Below, piece by piece: positions 26,656 through 36,320 of a stretch of DNA of 64,000 nucleotides. Both the position numbers and the translations under genes were made by a program. The DNA is from an uncultured Cyclobacteriaceae bacterium (GTDB lineage Bacteria > Bacteroidota > Bacteroidia > Cytophagales > Cyclobacteriaceae): positions 1 to 64,000 of the forward strand of contig CANLOE010000014.1 of assembly GCA_947492745.1 (NCBI GenBank). Reading direction: 5' to 3'. The notes under the pieces were generated by a model. The model worked only from the letters and a program-made list of their open reading frames with translations, was not told the DNA's origin and did no database searches. Each line of letters starts with the position of its first letter. Within the stretch, counting starts at the first letter, position 1.

Positions 26656-27099
26656 ATGATCAAAGCCATAAAACTACCTTCTTATATTATGCGTAGAACC
26701 ATTCGCACCATCACTACAGAGGAGACTTGGCCGCTCCGTCATAAAGTGCTTTGGCCCAATCAGGATTTCGATGCGGTAAAATTACCGATGGATGATTCGG
26801 GAAAACACCTGGGCCTCTTTGTAGGCGACAATTTGATGAGCGTAATTTCCCTTTTTGAACAAGGGGAAAAGACGCAGTTCAGAAAATTTGCCACTGACAC
26901 GGCATTTCAGGGGTTGGGTTATGGTACTTCGCTGCTACAGCATGTCATGGACAAAGAGCTCAGCCCCGTCTGTCAGCTGTTCTGGTGCAATGCGCGTGTC
27001 AGTCAGCAAGGGTTTTACCAACGTTTTGGGTTGAGCACTACCGAGAAGACCTTTACGAAAGAAGGTATTGATTTTGTCATTATGGGAAAAAGAATCTAA
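26656..27099 (+). CDS. GNAT-family N-acetyltransferase
   Basis: This is a 147-residue GNAT-fold protein. Visible features are LRHKVLWPNQDFDAVKLP at the N-terminus and GLFVGDNLMSVISLFEQ (beta strands). The acetyl-CoA loop is FQGLGYGTSLLQHVM, matching the Q/RxxGxG/A pattern, and FYQRFGLSTTEKTF is motif B with the usual Tyr/Phe. It starts six bases after the preceding gene, so it belongs to the NAD-salvage operon. An in-frame ATG at 26689 is an alternative start. The acceptor substrate is unknown. Confidence 0.88.
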   Translation: MIKAIKLPSYIMRRTIRTITTEETWPLRHKVLWPNQDFDAVKLPMDDSGKHLGLFVGDNLMSVISLFEQGEKTQFRKFATDTAFQGLGYGTSLLQHVMDKELSPVCQLFWCNARVSQQGFYQRFGLSTTEKTFTKEGIDFVIMGKRI

Positions 27100-27117
27100 C
27101 CCGAATTCAATGTTTAA

Positions 27118-27283
27118 CCCAGATCATGCGTCGGACCTTCGTGCCGAGGGTTTAAATAGCAATAAATCAGAGAGTTTTATTGGATTTAGCACAGCACCGC
27201 TATGGTGAATTCAAAAAACGTAGTGCAACGACCGTTTTGCGGACATTTAGATCCGCAGTAGATTGTCCAATGCATGATCCGGG
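27118..27283. repeat. Family A element A6 (166 bp)
   Basis: The ends are CCCAGATCATGCGTCGG and CAATGCATGATCCGGG. The flanks are TTTAA (27113-27117) and TTAAG, sharing TTAA. It lies between the converging GNAT and PPK2 genes. Confidence 0.85.
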
Positions 27284-27326
27284 TTAAGCCAATGCCCTAA
27301 AGGGTGAGGTCGGCAGTCGTCGATGG

Positions 27327-28058
27327 TCATGGAGCGGGATAGGCCAAGGGCATACTTTCCAGCTTTTCAACGATGGTCTTTGCCACTAGGTATTCTTTGT
27401 ACCAGTTTTGATCGGAAGGGACCACTGTCCACGGGATATCGGGGGAACAGTTCTGTAGGACATCTTCATAAGCTTCCATATACGCTTCCCAGTGTTCTCT
27501 TTCTTTCATATCGTTGGCATTGTGTTTCCAGCGTTTGTGGGGTAGATCAATGCGCTCTTGTAACCGTTCCAGTTGTTCTTCTCTGGAGGCGTGCAGAAAT
27601 ACTTTGATGATATGGGTATTGTTCTGCGTCAAAAGAGACTCAAAGTTGTTGATATGCACCATGCGTTGCCTTATGGTATCCATATCTACCCACTGATGTA
27701 CGCGCTGGACAAGTACATCTTCATAATGCGACCGGTTAAATATTTGGATCATTCCTTTTTCGGGAGTATGTTGATGTACCCTCCATAGAAAATCGTGTGC
27801 CATCTCTTCGTCGTTAGGTTTTTTGAATGATTTTACCTGACAGGCTGCGGGAGATACTTCCTTGAACACATTTCTCACTACTCCGTCTTTACCTGAGGCA
27901 TCCATACCCTGAAAGACGATGAGCAAACTGTGCTCTCCTTGCGCCAACATCATTCTTTGCAGTTCCGCAAGCCTATCTATCAGGTCTTTGGTGATTTTTT
28001 TGGTATCATCTTTACGGATTTCTTTTGGAGCTTTTGTTGAAATCGTCGATAGTTTCAT
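27327..28058 (-). CDS. PPK2-family polyphosphate:nucleotide phosphotransferase
   Basis: This 243-residue protein matches PPK2. The Walker A-like loop is VFQGMDASGKDGVVRNVF, followed by QVKSFKKPNDEEMAHDFLWR, the Walker B-like region MIQIFNRSHYEDVLVQRVH, and HKRWKHNANDMKEREHW. PPK2 enzymes transfer phosphate between polyphosphate and nucleotides (ADP/GDP or AMP). The one-domain length is typical of class I/III enzymes. The subclass, and so AMP versus ADP use, cannot be settled by eye. It is monocistronic on the minus strand, facing the NAD operon across element A6. Confidence 0.93.
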   Translation of the reverse strand: MKLSTISTKAPKEIRKDDTKKITKDLIDRLAELQRMMLAQGEHSLLIVFQGMDASGKDGVVRNVFKEVSPAACQVKSFKKPNDEEMAHDFLWRVHQHTPEKGMIQIFNRSHYEDVLVQRVHQWVDMDTIRQRMVHINNFESLLTQNNTHIIKVFLHASREEQLERLQERIDLPHKRWKHNANDMKEREHWEAYMEAYEDVLQNCSPDIPWTVVPSDQNWYKEYLVAKTIVEKLESMPLAYPAP

Positions 28059-28101
28059 AAATTACGGTATTTGTGACTGTTGAAAATAATAATATTTGTT
28101 A

Positions 28102-28257
28102 GAGACTGTTTTGAGATCCTATTTGGAATTTGTTCTTGCTTATTTTGAATGCAGAGTCGATGGGTAGGGAGAGTAGCACCATCCGAGAAAATTCCATCGA
28201 AATTATATGTCTAAAGAAGTACACATGAAAATAAAAGATACATTTCAAAACAGTTTC
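28102..28257. repeat. Family E element E2 (156 bp), duplication TTA
   Basis: It starts GAGACTGTTTTGAGATCC and ends CATTTCAAAACAGTTTC, with TTA on both sides. It shares the ACATGAAAATAAAAGATA block with E1 in reverse. Confidence 0.78.
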
Positions 28258-28374
28258 TTAGTGCTGATTCTAAAAATAGAAAGTTATATTGCGCTATTAA
28301 TGATAGTGAACTTAAAATAGACAAAAGAACCGGAAAGGCGAAACATAGCACGTAAATGTCCCTACAGTATTCTT

Positions 28375-28512
28375 ATGGGACCATTGTTCTTTGCTTGCCT
28401 GTATTTCTCTTGTAAAGAGGCCCCGTTCCATACACCACGCGTATGGAAAGCCCTTTGGGAATACTTATTCTCCATCGGTTTTGGCTATGTTTATACCACC
28501 TGTGGTAAATAA
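28375..28512 (+). CDS. Possible 45-residue protein or gene fragment
   Basis: An ATG-started frame encodes MGPLFFACLYFSCKEAPFHT, continuing to WEYLFSIGFGYVYTTCGK before a TAA. The composition is protein-like, but no family is recognised and there is no strong ribosome-binding site. It may be the remains of a larger gene in the otherwise empty stretch between E2 and the nuclease gene. Confidence 0.25.
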   Translation: MGPLFFACLYFSCKEAPFHTPRVWKALWEYLFSIGFGYVYTTCGK

Positions 28513-28660
28513 AGGCATTTACAGGCAGATAGTTATAAGATGGTGTATGCAGAAAAGCGACGATTGCACTATTCCGAAAAAACAGGGACGTCAAGTCTTT
28601 TTATGCATGGATGCTATTCTCCTGTAGAGGTAGACAGTAAAGATTTACTTAATATACATT

Positions 28661-30067
28661 ATGAAAATAAAATTTTGTGGAGCCGCACAAGCAGTAACGG
28701 GCAGTGCGCATTTGATAACACTGGACAGTGGGTATAAAATACTATTGGATTGTGGTCTATATCAGGGTAGGGATAGGGACATGAAGGACTTCAATGATCA
28801 CTGGTATTTTGATCCTAAAGAAATCAACTGTCTCATACTCTCCCATGCTCATATCGATCATAGCGGACGTGTCCCGAAACTGGTCAAGGATGGTTTCCGT
28901 GGTGACATTATCTGCACCAGTGCTACCCGCGACTTAGCGGCCATCATGCTATTGGATAGCGGCATGATTCAGGAAAGTGATGCTCGCTATAGAAATAAAC
29001 GAAAAAAGAAGAGCGAAGGGGCTGTAGAACCTCTTTATACCGCTAAGGATGCCAAGGAAAGTCTAAAACAATTTGTCGGTATCAGTTATGAGCGTTGGTT
29101 CAGGGTGAGCAAAGAAGTTTCGGTGATGTTCAGGGATAGTGGCCATATCTTGGGGAGCTCCAGTGTTACCCTTAAGGTAAAGCAGAAAGACGATTCGGAA
29201 AAATACATAGGTTTTACGGGGGATATTGGTAGGCCCGAAAGACCTATCCTGAAAGACCCTTTGCCCATGCCGGAGGTGGATTACATGATCTGCGAATCTA
29301 CCTATGGTGGTAAGGAACACCAAGGTCAGCCTCAGGATGAAAACTACTTACTGGAAATCATAGAAGAGACTTGTGTACGGAATAAGGGCAAACTGCTGAT
29401 CCCGGCCTTTAGTGTAGGGCGAACACAGGAGATCGTGTATATGCTCGACAAACTCGAAACCGAGGGGAAACTCCCAAAAGTGCCTGTATATGTCGATAGT
29501 CCACTGGCAGTCAATGCAACCGAGATCTTTATCATGCACCCGGAGTGCTATGATGATGACATATTGGAGTACATGTCCACGGACCCTAACCCTTTTGGCT
29601 TTGGTAACCTACACTTTATCAGAAAGGCAGAGGATTCCAAAAAGCTCAATGAAGATAACCGGCCCTGTATTATCATCAGTGCATCCGGCATGATGCAGGC
29701 CGGTCGGATAAAACATCACTTGTACAATAACATAGAAAAGAAATCTACGACCATACTGGTGGTCGGTTACTGTGCTGCGGGTACTTTGGGAGCGAGAATA
29801 AGGACAAGGCCCGGGACGGTGCATATCTTCGGTGAAGAAAAGCAGTTGAATGCCAGCGTCGAAATTATGGATTCTTTCAGTGCCCATGGTGACCAAGGGG
29901 AGATGCTGGCTTTCCTTGATAATCAAGATCGAAAAAAGCTCAAGCGCCTGTTTTTGGTGCATGGCGAAATAGAACGTCAGAAAATATTCAAAGAGGGGCT
30001 GAAAGAGAGCGGTTTCCAAACTATAGATATTCCATCCTTGGGCCAAGAATACAATCTAGATGGATAA
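28661..30067 (+). CDS. Metallo-beta-lactamase/beta-CASP ribonuclease
   Basis: This is a 468-residue protein with an MBL domain at the N-terminus, GAAQAVTGSAHLITLDSG. The metal motif HxHxDH lies in LSHAHIDHSGRVPKL, the next His in FRDSGHILGSSSV, and FTGDIGRPERP holds the metal-bridging Asp. The beta-CASP insert has IPAFSVGRTQEIVYML, CIIISASGMMQAGRIKHH and MDSFSAHGDQGEM, and the terminal FLVHGE gives motif C. It resembles the bacterial/archaeal KH-less beta-CASP nucleases (CPSF73/Ysh1-like) that process RNA in the cytoplasm. The length is normal. Confidence 0.94.
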   Translation: MKIKFCGAAQAVTGSAHLITLDSGYKILLDCGLYQGRDRDMKDFNDHWYFDPKEINCLILSHAHIDHSGRVPKLVKDGFRGDIICTSATRDLAAIMLLDSGMIQESDARYRNKRKKKSEGAVEPLYTAKDAKESLKQFVGISYERWFRVSKEVSVMFRDSGHILGSSSVTLKVKQKDDSEKYIGFTGDIGRPERPILKDPLPMPEVDYMICESTYGGKEHQGQPQDENYLLEIIEETCVRNKGKLLIPAFSVGRTQEIVYMLDKLETEGKLPKVPVYVDSPLAVNATEIFIMHPECYDDDILEYMSTDPNPFGFGNLHFIRKAEDSKKLNEDNRPCIIISASGMMQAGRIKHHLYNNIEKKSTTILVVGYCAAGTLGARIRTRPGTVHIFGEEKQLNASVEIMDSFSAHGDQGEMLAFLDNQDRKKLKRLFLVHGEIERQKIFKEGLKESGFQTIDIPSLGQEYNLDG

Positions 30068-30171
30068 GGTCCTTTTATTCAGTTGTCTATTGAGATTTGT
30101 TCTATCTCCGTGTTTTTAAAAGAAGGGTCAACAATTATAGTATATGAGGATAGTAATGTCATCTATCTTAT

Positions 30172-30179
30172 TAATTTTG
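30172..30179 (+). promoter_or_regulatory. Possible -7 box TAATTTTG
   Basis: TAATTTTG fits TAnnTTTG, 22 bases before the ATG at 30202. No clear -33 element. Confidence 0.38.
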
Positions 30180-30201
30180 CCGTCTTAAATCGATATTGTA
30201 C

Positions 30202-32958
30202 ATGAAATCGAAAAGAGTATACTTGTCATTGTTTCTGTCGGCACCTCTGCTGGCCGTGGGGGCTTATCTTTTATATCAGAAATGGTGCGAAGAACCTGAT
30301 GTGAACCCTTGGGATCTAGTGCCTGATACGGCCGTCATGGTGTACGAATCAAAGAATACCGTCAGCTCTTGGAACACTCTTTTGGAGACAACGCTTTGGG
30401 AAAACCTGTCTACCATACCTTCCTTTGCCAAAGCGAAGAAGAGCTTCGAACTACTGGATAGTATTTCCGGTAAAAAAGGGAGTATCGATAAGTTATTGAC
30501 AGGAAAGTCATTTCTTACTTCCATACATCTCGTATCCAAAAACGAATTTGACTTTCTTTATTATGTCAATGTTGATGATGCCGCCCGTCAGAGCATTGCC
30601 TTTGACATGCTCAAGAGCTTCCAGAAGGGAGGGGCGGTGAGGTCCATGGAGCGAAAGTACCTCGGTATGAGTATCCATGAACTCTCCGATAAGAACAAAG
30701 ACTATACTTTCTCCTACATCATCAAGGATAACCACTTGATAGGGAGTTTTACCCCCTTTCTTGTGGAGGATGTTATCCGCTTGGCCGAAGGAGAGGTAAA
30801 TAGAGGCTTCAAGGCGAAGCATGCTCCTCTTTTCAAAGTGGAGCAACTGAAGAATGACGAAGGTGACCTCTATGTGGATTTCAAAAACCTCAATACCTAT
30901 TTTGAGGCCTACGTCGACCCTACCCATCGCGCATCCATCAAAGGGGTGAAGAGCTTTGCTTCTTCCTCCTTTCTGGATATCAGCCTCAATAATAACCTCT
31001 TACTGATGAACGGGTTCAGTATAACGGGTGAGGAAGACCTGCCCTATTTTGTAAAATCCTTTGAAGGGCAGAAACCGGGCAAAATAGGAGTGAAATACTA
31101 TATGCCCAGAGCGACAGCCTTTATGTACCACACTACGTTCAGTGATCCCATCTCTTGGCACGGTCAGGTACAGCGCTATTGGTCCAACTATGATAAAAAA
31201 CAACTGCAAGCCTTTCGCCAATTGAAAACGAAGAACAGCTTCGATGCGGACAAGTTTCTGAACTGGATCAATGGCGAAATCGCACTAGTGGTATCAGAGT
31301 CCTCTAAACTCGATAAGTCCAATAGGTTTATCCTGTTCAAAGCCGGGGATGTTAATGAAGCGCTGAACCAGTTCAACACCCTTGCGGAAAAAGCACTGGG
31401 TAATTCTGGAGATACCCTCTATTACGAAACATTTGCAGGTGTCAACATCAAAGAGCTGAACATCAAAGAATTTCCCTCAAAAGTACTGGGTCCGATGTAC
31501 CAAGGCTTCGAGCAATGCTTCTACTCGGTCATCGACGAATACGTGATTTTGGGGAGTAGTATAGAGGCCATCAAAGCATTGGTCAATGACATGGAGGCGG
31601 AGAATACTTGGGGTAAATCGGTCCAACAGAACCAATTTCTGGAAAGCACCCTTCAGGAGGCAAATATCAGTTTGATGTTCAATGTCAATCGCGTCTGGGG
31701 AAGCCTTAACACACACTTTAATCCGAGTTGGCGAAAATTCTTCGATAACTATGCAGGCCAATTCAAACATTTCGAGCTGGGTTCGGTACAGTTCAGTAAT
31801 ATCGATGGAAATTATTATACCAGCTTGGCACTCAAGCACGATGATAAAGTTCAGGAGGTAGCCACTTTCAAACAGACCAGCGAGGAGCAGGCCACTTATC
31901 TAGAGGCCGCTTCCATCACCAAACCCTTCGTTGTCCGAAATCATATCGATAATAGCCTAGAGGTAGTTGTACAGGATTCCATCACTAATCTGTATCTGAT
32001 AGGAAGGGGGGGGAGGGTGCTGTGGAAGGATTCTATCGGGGAGAGTCTCGTGGGACAAGTGCATCAGGTCGATTACTTCAAGAATGGCAAGCTACAGTAC
32101 TTTTTTGCAACGAAGCACGCGATGCATATCATCGATAGAAAAGGACGCTATGTAGAAGGCTACCCGATAGCTATGGACAAGGTGGATATTGCCCACGCTG
32201 CGGTCATTGATTATGATAATAGCAAGCGGTACAGGTTTCTGCTTGCCGACCGTTATGGCGCATTGTACATGTTCGATAAGACAGGAAAAAACCTAAAAGG
32301 CTGGCAACCGCTCCAACTGAAAGGACGATTGGGTGCGGAGCCTTTCCACATAAGGGTCCGGGGCAAAGACTGCATCGTAGCCCTTGAAGAAAGCGGTAGA
32401 GTGAACATAATGAACCGTAGGGGTGAAGTGCTAAAAGGTTTTCCGATGAAATTAGCAGGAAAAACAAGCAGTGGGCTTTATGTGGACATCGGTTCTGATT
32501 TTAAAAATACCATTTTTCATACGGTCTCTGATGAAGGATTGCTGATGAAGTTCAACCTACATGGGGAGGTGGCCGAAAAGGTACAATTGTACAAGCCAGA
32601 TCGAGAAACCAATTTTTCACTGGTCCGTGAGAGTCTGGGAAAGACTTTCGTTATCATAAGACAGAGTCCCGATAGGCTCAGCGTCCTGAACGCTAAAGAG
32701 GAGGTGTTGTTGGAAAAAGACTATCTAAGCGGTGATATCAGAGATGTTCAATATTATAATTTCGGTTCGGGAGGAGATATATTTGCCGTAACGGATAAGA
32801 TACAGGAGTTTACCTATCTATATGATAATCAAGGAAAATTGGTCAATGTCAGGCCTTTCAACAGCGGTTTTCTGATAGGGCTGATCTATTCTGAGAGGAC
32901 CAAGAAGTTCAAGATGTACCATGTCTACGATAGAAGCGTTGCCATTCAATCTTTCTAA
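30202..32958 (+). CDS. Large membrane-anchored DUF3352-like protein with C-terminal propeller
   Basis: This protein of about 918 residues has one N-terminal membrane helix (YLSLFLSAPLLAVGAYLLY) and an extracytoplasmic remainder. Residues 30-560 resemble DUF3352-type proteins of Bacteroidota: VPDTAVMVYESKNTVSSW, FYSVIDEYVILGSSIEAIK and FKHFELGSVQFSNIDGNYY. Residues 590-915 form repeated beta units resembling a PQQ/WD-like propeller (VLWKDSIGESLVGQVHQVD, HIIDRKGRYVEGYPI, MFDKTGKNLKGWQPLQ, IMNRRGEVLKGFPM). The function is unknown. I chose the ATG at 30202; a TTG lies two codons earlier. The stop TAA also serves as the left duplication of element E3. Confidence 0.8.
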   Translation: MKSKRVYLSLFLSAPLLAVGAYLLYQKWCEEPDVNPWDLVPDTAVMVYESKNTVSSWNTLLETTLWENLSTIPSFAKAKKSFELLDSISGKKGSIDKLLTGKSFLTSIHLVSKNEFDFLYYVNVDDAARQSIAFDMLKSFQKGGAVRSMERKYLGMSIHELSDKNKDYTFSYIIKDNHLIGSFTPFLVEDVIRLAEGEVNRGFKAKHAPLFKVEQLKNDEGDLYVDFKNLNTYFEAYVDPTHRASIKGVKSFASSSFLDISLNNNLLLMNGFSITGEEDLPYFVKSFEGQKPGKIGVKYYMPRATAFMYHTTFSDPISWHGQVQRYWSNYDKKQLQAFRQLKTKNSFDADKFLNWINGEIALVVSESSKLDKSNRFILFKAGDVNEALNQFNTLAEKALGNSGDTLYYETFAGVNIKELNIKEFPSKVLGPMYQGFEQCFYSVIDEYVILGSSIEAIKALVNDMEAENTWGKSVQQNQFLESTLQEANISLMFNVNRVWGSLNTHFNPSWRKFFDNYAGQFKHFELGSVQFSNIDGNYYTSLALKHDDKVQEVATFKQTSEEQATYLEAASITKPFVVRNHIDNSLEVVVQDSITNLYLIGRGGRVLWKDSIGESLVGQVHQVDYFKNGKLQYFFATKHAMHIIDRKGRYVEGYPIAMDKVDIAHAAVIDYDNSKRYRFLLADRYGALYMFDKTGKNLKGWQPLQLKGRLGAEPFHIRVRGKDCIVALEESGRVNIMNRRGEVLKGFPMKLAGKTSSGLYVDIGSDFKNTIFHTVSDEGLLMKFNLHGEVAEKVQLYKPDRETNFSLVRESLGKTFVIIRQSPDRLSVLNAKEEVLLEKDYLSGDIRDVQYYNFGSGGDIFAVTDKIQEFTYLYDNQGKLVNVRPFNSGFLIGLIYSERTKKFKMYHVYDRSVAIQSF

Positions 32959-33640
32959 GAGAAGTTTCAAACGGTATCTCTTTTACTTTCAAGTGGATGG
33001 TATTGACTTTAATGGTCACTTGCAATTCGCATAAATAACACTCATCATAAGCTTTTGCTATAGTGTTCATGCTCATTGTTGTAGATAAACTTTTAGCGCA
33101 TCATCTCGTTGAAAATTCGTAGATAGTGCTGCCATTTTTGTCAAATGCTGCTGCATTTAAAATGATAGACTTATATACTTAGTTATGTTGACTGTGTTTC
33201 ATTCACCTTATTGAATCCGGTATACCGTTAAACGGAATCCGAATTTCGGTGGTTCATTTGAAAATTTTTCTGTCCGGGTGCAGCGTTTTCAAAATTTTCC
33301 GCATCCCACAGGCAGGCCCGAAATCCCTATGGGTTTCGTCCTGCTTGATTTTTATCAATAGGACCGAGCGTTAGGAAAAGGTTCGGGAAACCCTTTCAGC
33401 GCAGGGGCCGGTCTGCCGCGCAGGAGTAAGCGCCCGGCCGGCTTTAGGCGAAAACGGAGTTCAGGGCGGATAGAGAACATCTGGACCACGGTTTGAACGA
33501 TGAAAACGCAACACGTCCAAAATACTTTGCTCAAAAACGGGGTATAGGTTGGCCGACTGTTAAAATCAGTAGTATAGCTAAGTATATAAGTCTGTAAAAT
33601 GAGCGATAACAAATTCTTTAAATAACCTCAAAACAGTCCC
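32959..33640. repeat. Large family E-type element E3 (682 bp), duplication TAA
   Basis: The right end CCTCAAAACAGTCCC and the inner blocks AGCGCATCATCTCGTTGAAA and GATAGTGCTGCCATTTTT match E1. The left end GAGAAGTTTCAAACGG is diverged. TAA flanks both sides, and the left TAA is the stop of the upstream gene. The interior has a G+C-rich patch (33240-33480) absent from E1 and E2, with only short frames. Confidence 0.55.
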
Positions 33641-33696
33641 TAAGACTCGAACATATGTACCACCTGTTGTCGAACAGCACAATCAATATACACTTT

Positions 33697-35346
33697 ATGG
33701 AACAGCATCGGTTTTCTCTTATAAAGAAAAGCACACTTTTATGGTTGATCATTATTCTGTCTTTCTCGAACGGTTATGCTCAACCGACGGAAAACGATCG
33801 GTTCGACTATAGCTTGAGTTCTCCCTACCATACGGTAAAAACCCACCTCAAGTACCTGCAAACGGAAAGCTACCATCCGAATATTGCCGCAAAAGTATTT
33901 GACCCGGCCTATGTTAGGCCCGAAGAGGCAGAAAAGAAAGCCATTCAGCTAAAGCAAGTGCTGGACGGCGAGGGCATTTATATCAATATGGATAGACTGA
34001 GCAGGGCCGTAGACTATGTGGATTCCCTATCCAACAAAAAGCGTTACTACTTGGATGAGGCTTTCCCTGAGCTGTACCTGGAAAAAATAGGGCAACGCTG
34101 GTATTATTCCCGTTCTACGGTGAACCAGATACCTCAGTGGCATCAGGAAGTCTACCCTTTCGGCACTGATAAATTACTCAACCTTTTTCCTAAGTCCGGT
34201 GAAAGGAAGTACTTTGGGCTATATACTTGGCAGCTTATAGGCATATTGATTTTAGTGGCCATCAGTTTTATTATCTACAAACTCTTCACACTGTTATTTG
34301 AAAAAATCATACTGAACCTGCTCAATAGAGGGAAACGGCGCTTTGTCAGTAAGACGATAATACCTGTAGCGAAGCCTATCAGTTTTTTGCTGATATTTCT
34401 TTTGCTATCCATATTGGTACCCGTACTACAGTTGCCCATCACGATGAACAAGTATTTAATACTGTCACTCCGAGCCATATGGCCCATATTTGCGATTGTA
34501 TTCTTCTATAGGTTAGTGGATGTAGTGAGTATCTATTTTACCCGCTTGGCCGAGAAGACGGAAAGTTCGTTGGATGATCAGCTGGTGCCGATGGTCAGGA
34601 AGATATTGAAGACTTTCATCATCGTCATCGGTATCCTGTTTATTTTGGATAATCTGAACTTCGATATTACAGGTATAATCGCAGGTCTGTCCATAGGAGG
34701 ACTGGCTTTTGCACTGGCGGCTCAGGATACCTTGAAGAATTTTTTCGGCTCTATCATGATCTTTGTGGACAAGCCTTTTCAGGTAGGTGACTGGATTACC
34801 TCTGGAGAAGTGGACGGAACAGTGGAAGAAGTTGGCTTTCGCTCCACACGTGTGCGGACTTTCAGAAACTCTGTGACCTATATACCCAATGGCGTCATCG
34901 CGGATAGGATGATAGACAATCATGGTCTGCGTGTATATCGGCGTTTTTATACACAACTGGCACTGACCTACGATACACCTGTGGAACTGATTGAGGTTTT
35001 TGTACAGGGCTTGAAAGAAATCGTCAAAGCACATCCCAAAACACGAAAAGACTACTATGAGGTACACTTGAACGAGATGGCCGACTTTTCATTGAACATC
35101 ATGTTCTATATCTTTTTCAAAGTCCCCTCATGGTCGGAGGAATTACAGTCAAGGCATGAAATCCTCATCTCCATTATCAGTCTGGCCAAAGAGCTTGGTG
35201 TCAACTTTGCCTTTCCTACCCAAACGTTGCATATGGAGACTTTCCCGGAGAAAGCGGGCAGTACTCCCGTTTACAGTAACCAAGAGCAGTGGCAACAGCA
35301 GTTGGAAGAATTTTTGAAAAAAGGTAGACCGGATACTTCTCGATGA
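33697..35346 (+). CDS. MscS-family mechanosensitive channel
   Basis: This protein of about 549 residues has a cleaved signal (MEQHRFSLIKKSTLLWLIII...GYAQ) and a periplasmic N-terminal domain of about 150 residues. Three peripheral membrane helices follow (around IGILILVAISFIIYKLF, PISFLLIFLLLSILVPVLQL and WPIFAIVFFYRLVDVVSIYF). The pore helix region IIAGLSIGGLAFALAAQDTL precedes FFGSIMIFVDKPFQVGDWI, the MscS signature. The beta domain with GTVEEVGFRSTRVRTFRNS and the alpha-beta C-terminal domain complete the fold. It opens on membrane tension to release solutes. I prefer the ATG at 33697; an ATG at 33655 would add 14 residues next to the E3 end. Confidence 0.95.
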   Translation: MEQHRFSLIKKSTLLWLIIILSFSNGYAQPTENDRFDYSLSSPYHTVKTHLKYLQTESYHPNIAAKVFDPAYVRPEEAEKKAIQLKQVLDGEGIYINMDRLSRAVDYVDSLSNKKRYYLDEAFPELYLEKIGQRWYYSRSTVNQIPQWHQEVYPFGTDKLLNLFPKSGERKYFGLYTWQLIGILILVAISFIIYKLFTLLFEKIILNLLNRGKRRFVSKTIIPVAKPISFLLIFLLLSILVPVLQLPITMNKYLILSLRAIWPIFAIVFFYRLVDVVSIYFTRLAEKTESSLDDQLVPMVRKILKTFIIVIGILFILDNLNFDITGIIAGLSIGGLAFALAAQDTLKNFFGSIMIFVDKPFQVGDWITSGEVDGTVEEVGFRSTRVRTFRNSVTYIPNGVIADRMIDNHGLRVYRRFYTQLALTYDTPVELIEVFVQGLKEIVKAHPKTRKDYYEVHLNEMADFSLNIMFYIFFKVPSWSEELQSRHEILISIISLAKELGVNFAFPTQTLHMETFPEKAGSTPVYSNQEQWQQQLEEFLKKGRPDTSR

Positions 35347-35594
35347 TGCCGTTTCTTGGATTCGAGTGATAATGAGCTTTGTTTCAGTATATCCCGATCG
35401 TACCCTGTACCCCACTACATCAGAAACATATTGTTCAGGGCAAATACTGAGGGCGTATCAATAATGGCTTCTGATTTATTTCGTGGATTGTGCTTATTTT
35501 AGTATAAGAATTACCTGTAGACGATCATTTTGGGTTTAACCTAGGTAATGTCATGAGAAGTTAAAAGGCAATAAATTTTGGTTTTCAGTGAGTT
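35347..35594. other. Non-coding, with a solo B-type end
   Basis: GATCATTTTGGGTTTAACC at 35523-35541 matches the right end of family B or A without a partner left end. Nothing else is recognised. Confidence 0.35.
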
Positions 35595-35755
35595 ATACAA
35601 ATTTGGGTTTCAAATGTCGTATAAGATTCCGCGGGTCATTTTGTTTCAATCAAGGCGGGAACCGCAGGGATAGCAGCGCTATCCCGAGGATTGTCAACAC
35701 AGAGTGAAGCAAAATGAACAGGAAGATATGCGATATTTAAAAGCTAAGTTTGTAT
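35595..35755. repeat. Family C element C2 (161 bp)
   Basis: The ends are ATACAAATTTGGGTTT and AAGCTAAGTTTGTAT, with TTA next to both ends. The inner palindrome GGGATAGCAGCGCTATCCC is perfect here. It is about 95% identical by eye to C3. The right end contains TAAGTTTG, a match to the -7 consensus reading outward on the plus strand. Confidence 0.85.
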
Positions 35756-35996
35756 TAGATGTAGTGCGGCTACGGTCAATTCAGAAAATACGTTCATTTT
35801 ACTGATTTGAGGTTTTTGAAACCGTAATGGAAAAGGACAAACCGAAGGTTCGATGAGTTCCATTGGAAAACAGACTCCAAACGAAAAAAAAAACGAAGAT
35901 TGACCATGCTTTGTTTATCTTTCGAAGGTGTCATCGAACTTACGTTTGCCGATACTATTGTCTGTTTTTAAATGGAATCAGCGAATTATCATTAAT

Positions 35997-36154
35997 CCCG
36001 GATCATGCATTGGAAAATCTACTGCGGATCTAAATAGCTGCAAACCGGTCGTTGCACTACGTTTTTTGAATTCATCATAGCGGCGCTATGCTAAATTCAA
36101 AAAAATTTCTTGATGTGAAAACTCTCGTTACGAAGTTCCAACGCATGATCTGGG
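35997..36154. repeat. Family A element A7 (158 bp)
   Basis: The ends are CCCGGATCATGCATTGG and CAACGCATGATCTGGG. The flanks TTAAT and TTTAT match imperfectly. The core palindrome is CATAGCGGCGCTATG. Confidence 0.82.
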
Positions 36155-36320
36155 TTTATCGATGCTACGATTTATTTTCATCGGAATCAATGAACTATCG
36201 TTTCATGAACACCTATAGCCATCAATAGAATAGTGAAAAATGCACGGTCGGGATCTAAGGACCGACCTGAGGGATGCACTCGTATATAGATATTGGATAC
36301 ACATAAAATAATAGTTCGTT

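Noticed and set aside
33355-33612. An 85-codon minus-strand frame within E3
   Set aside because: It arises from the G+C-rich patch, has no recognisable motif and no start signal.
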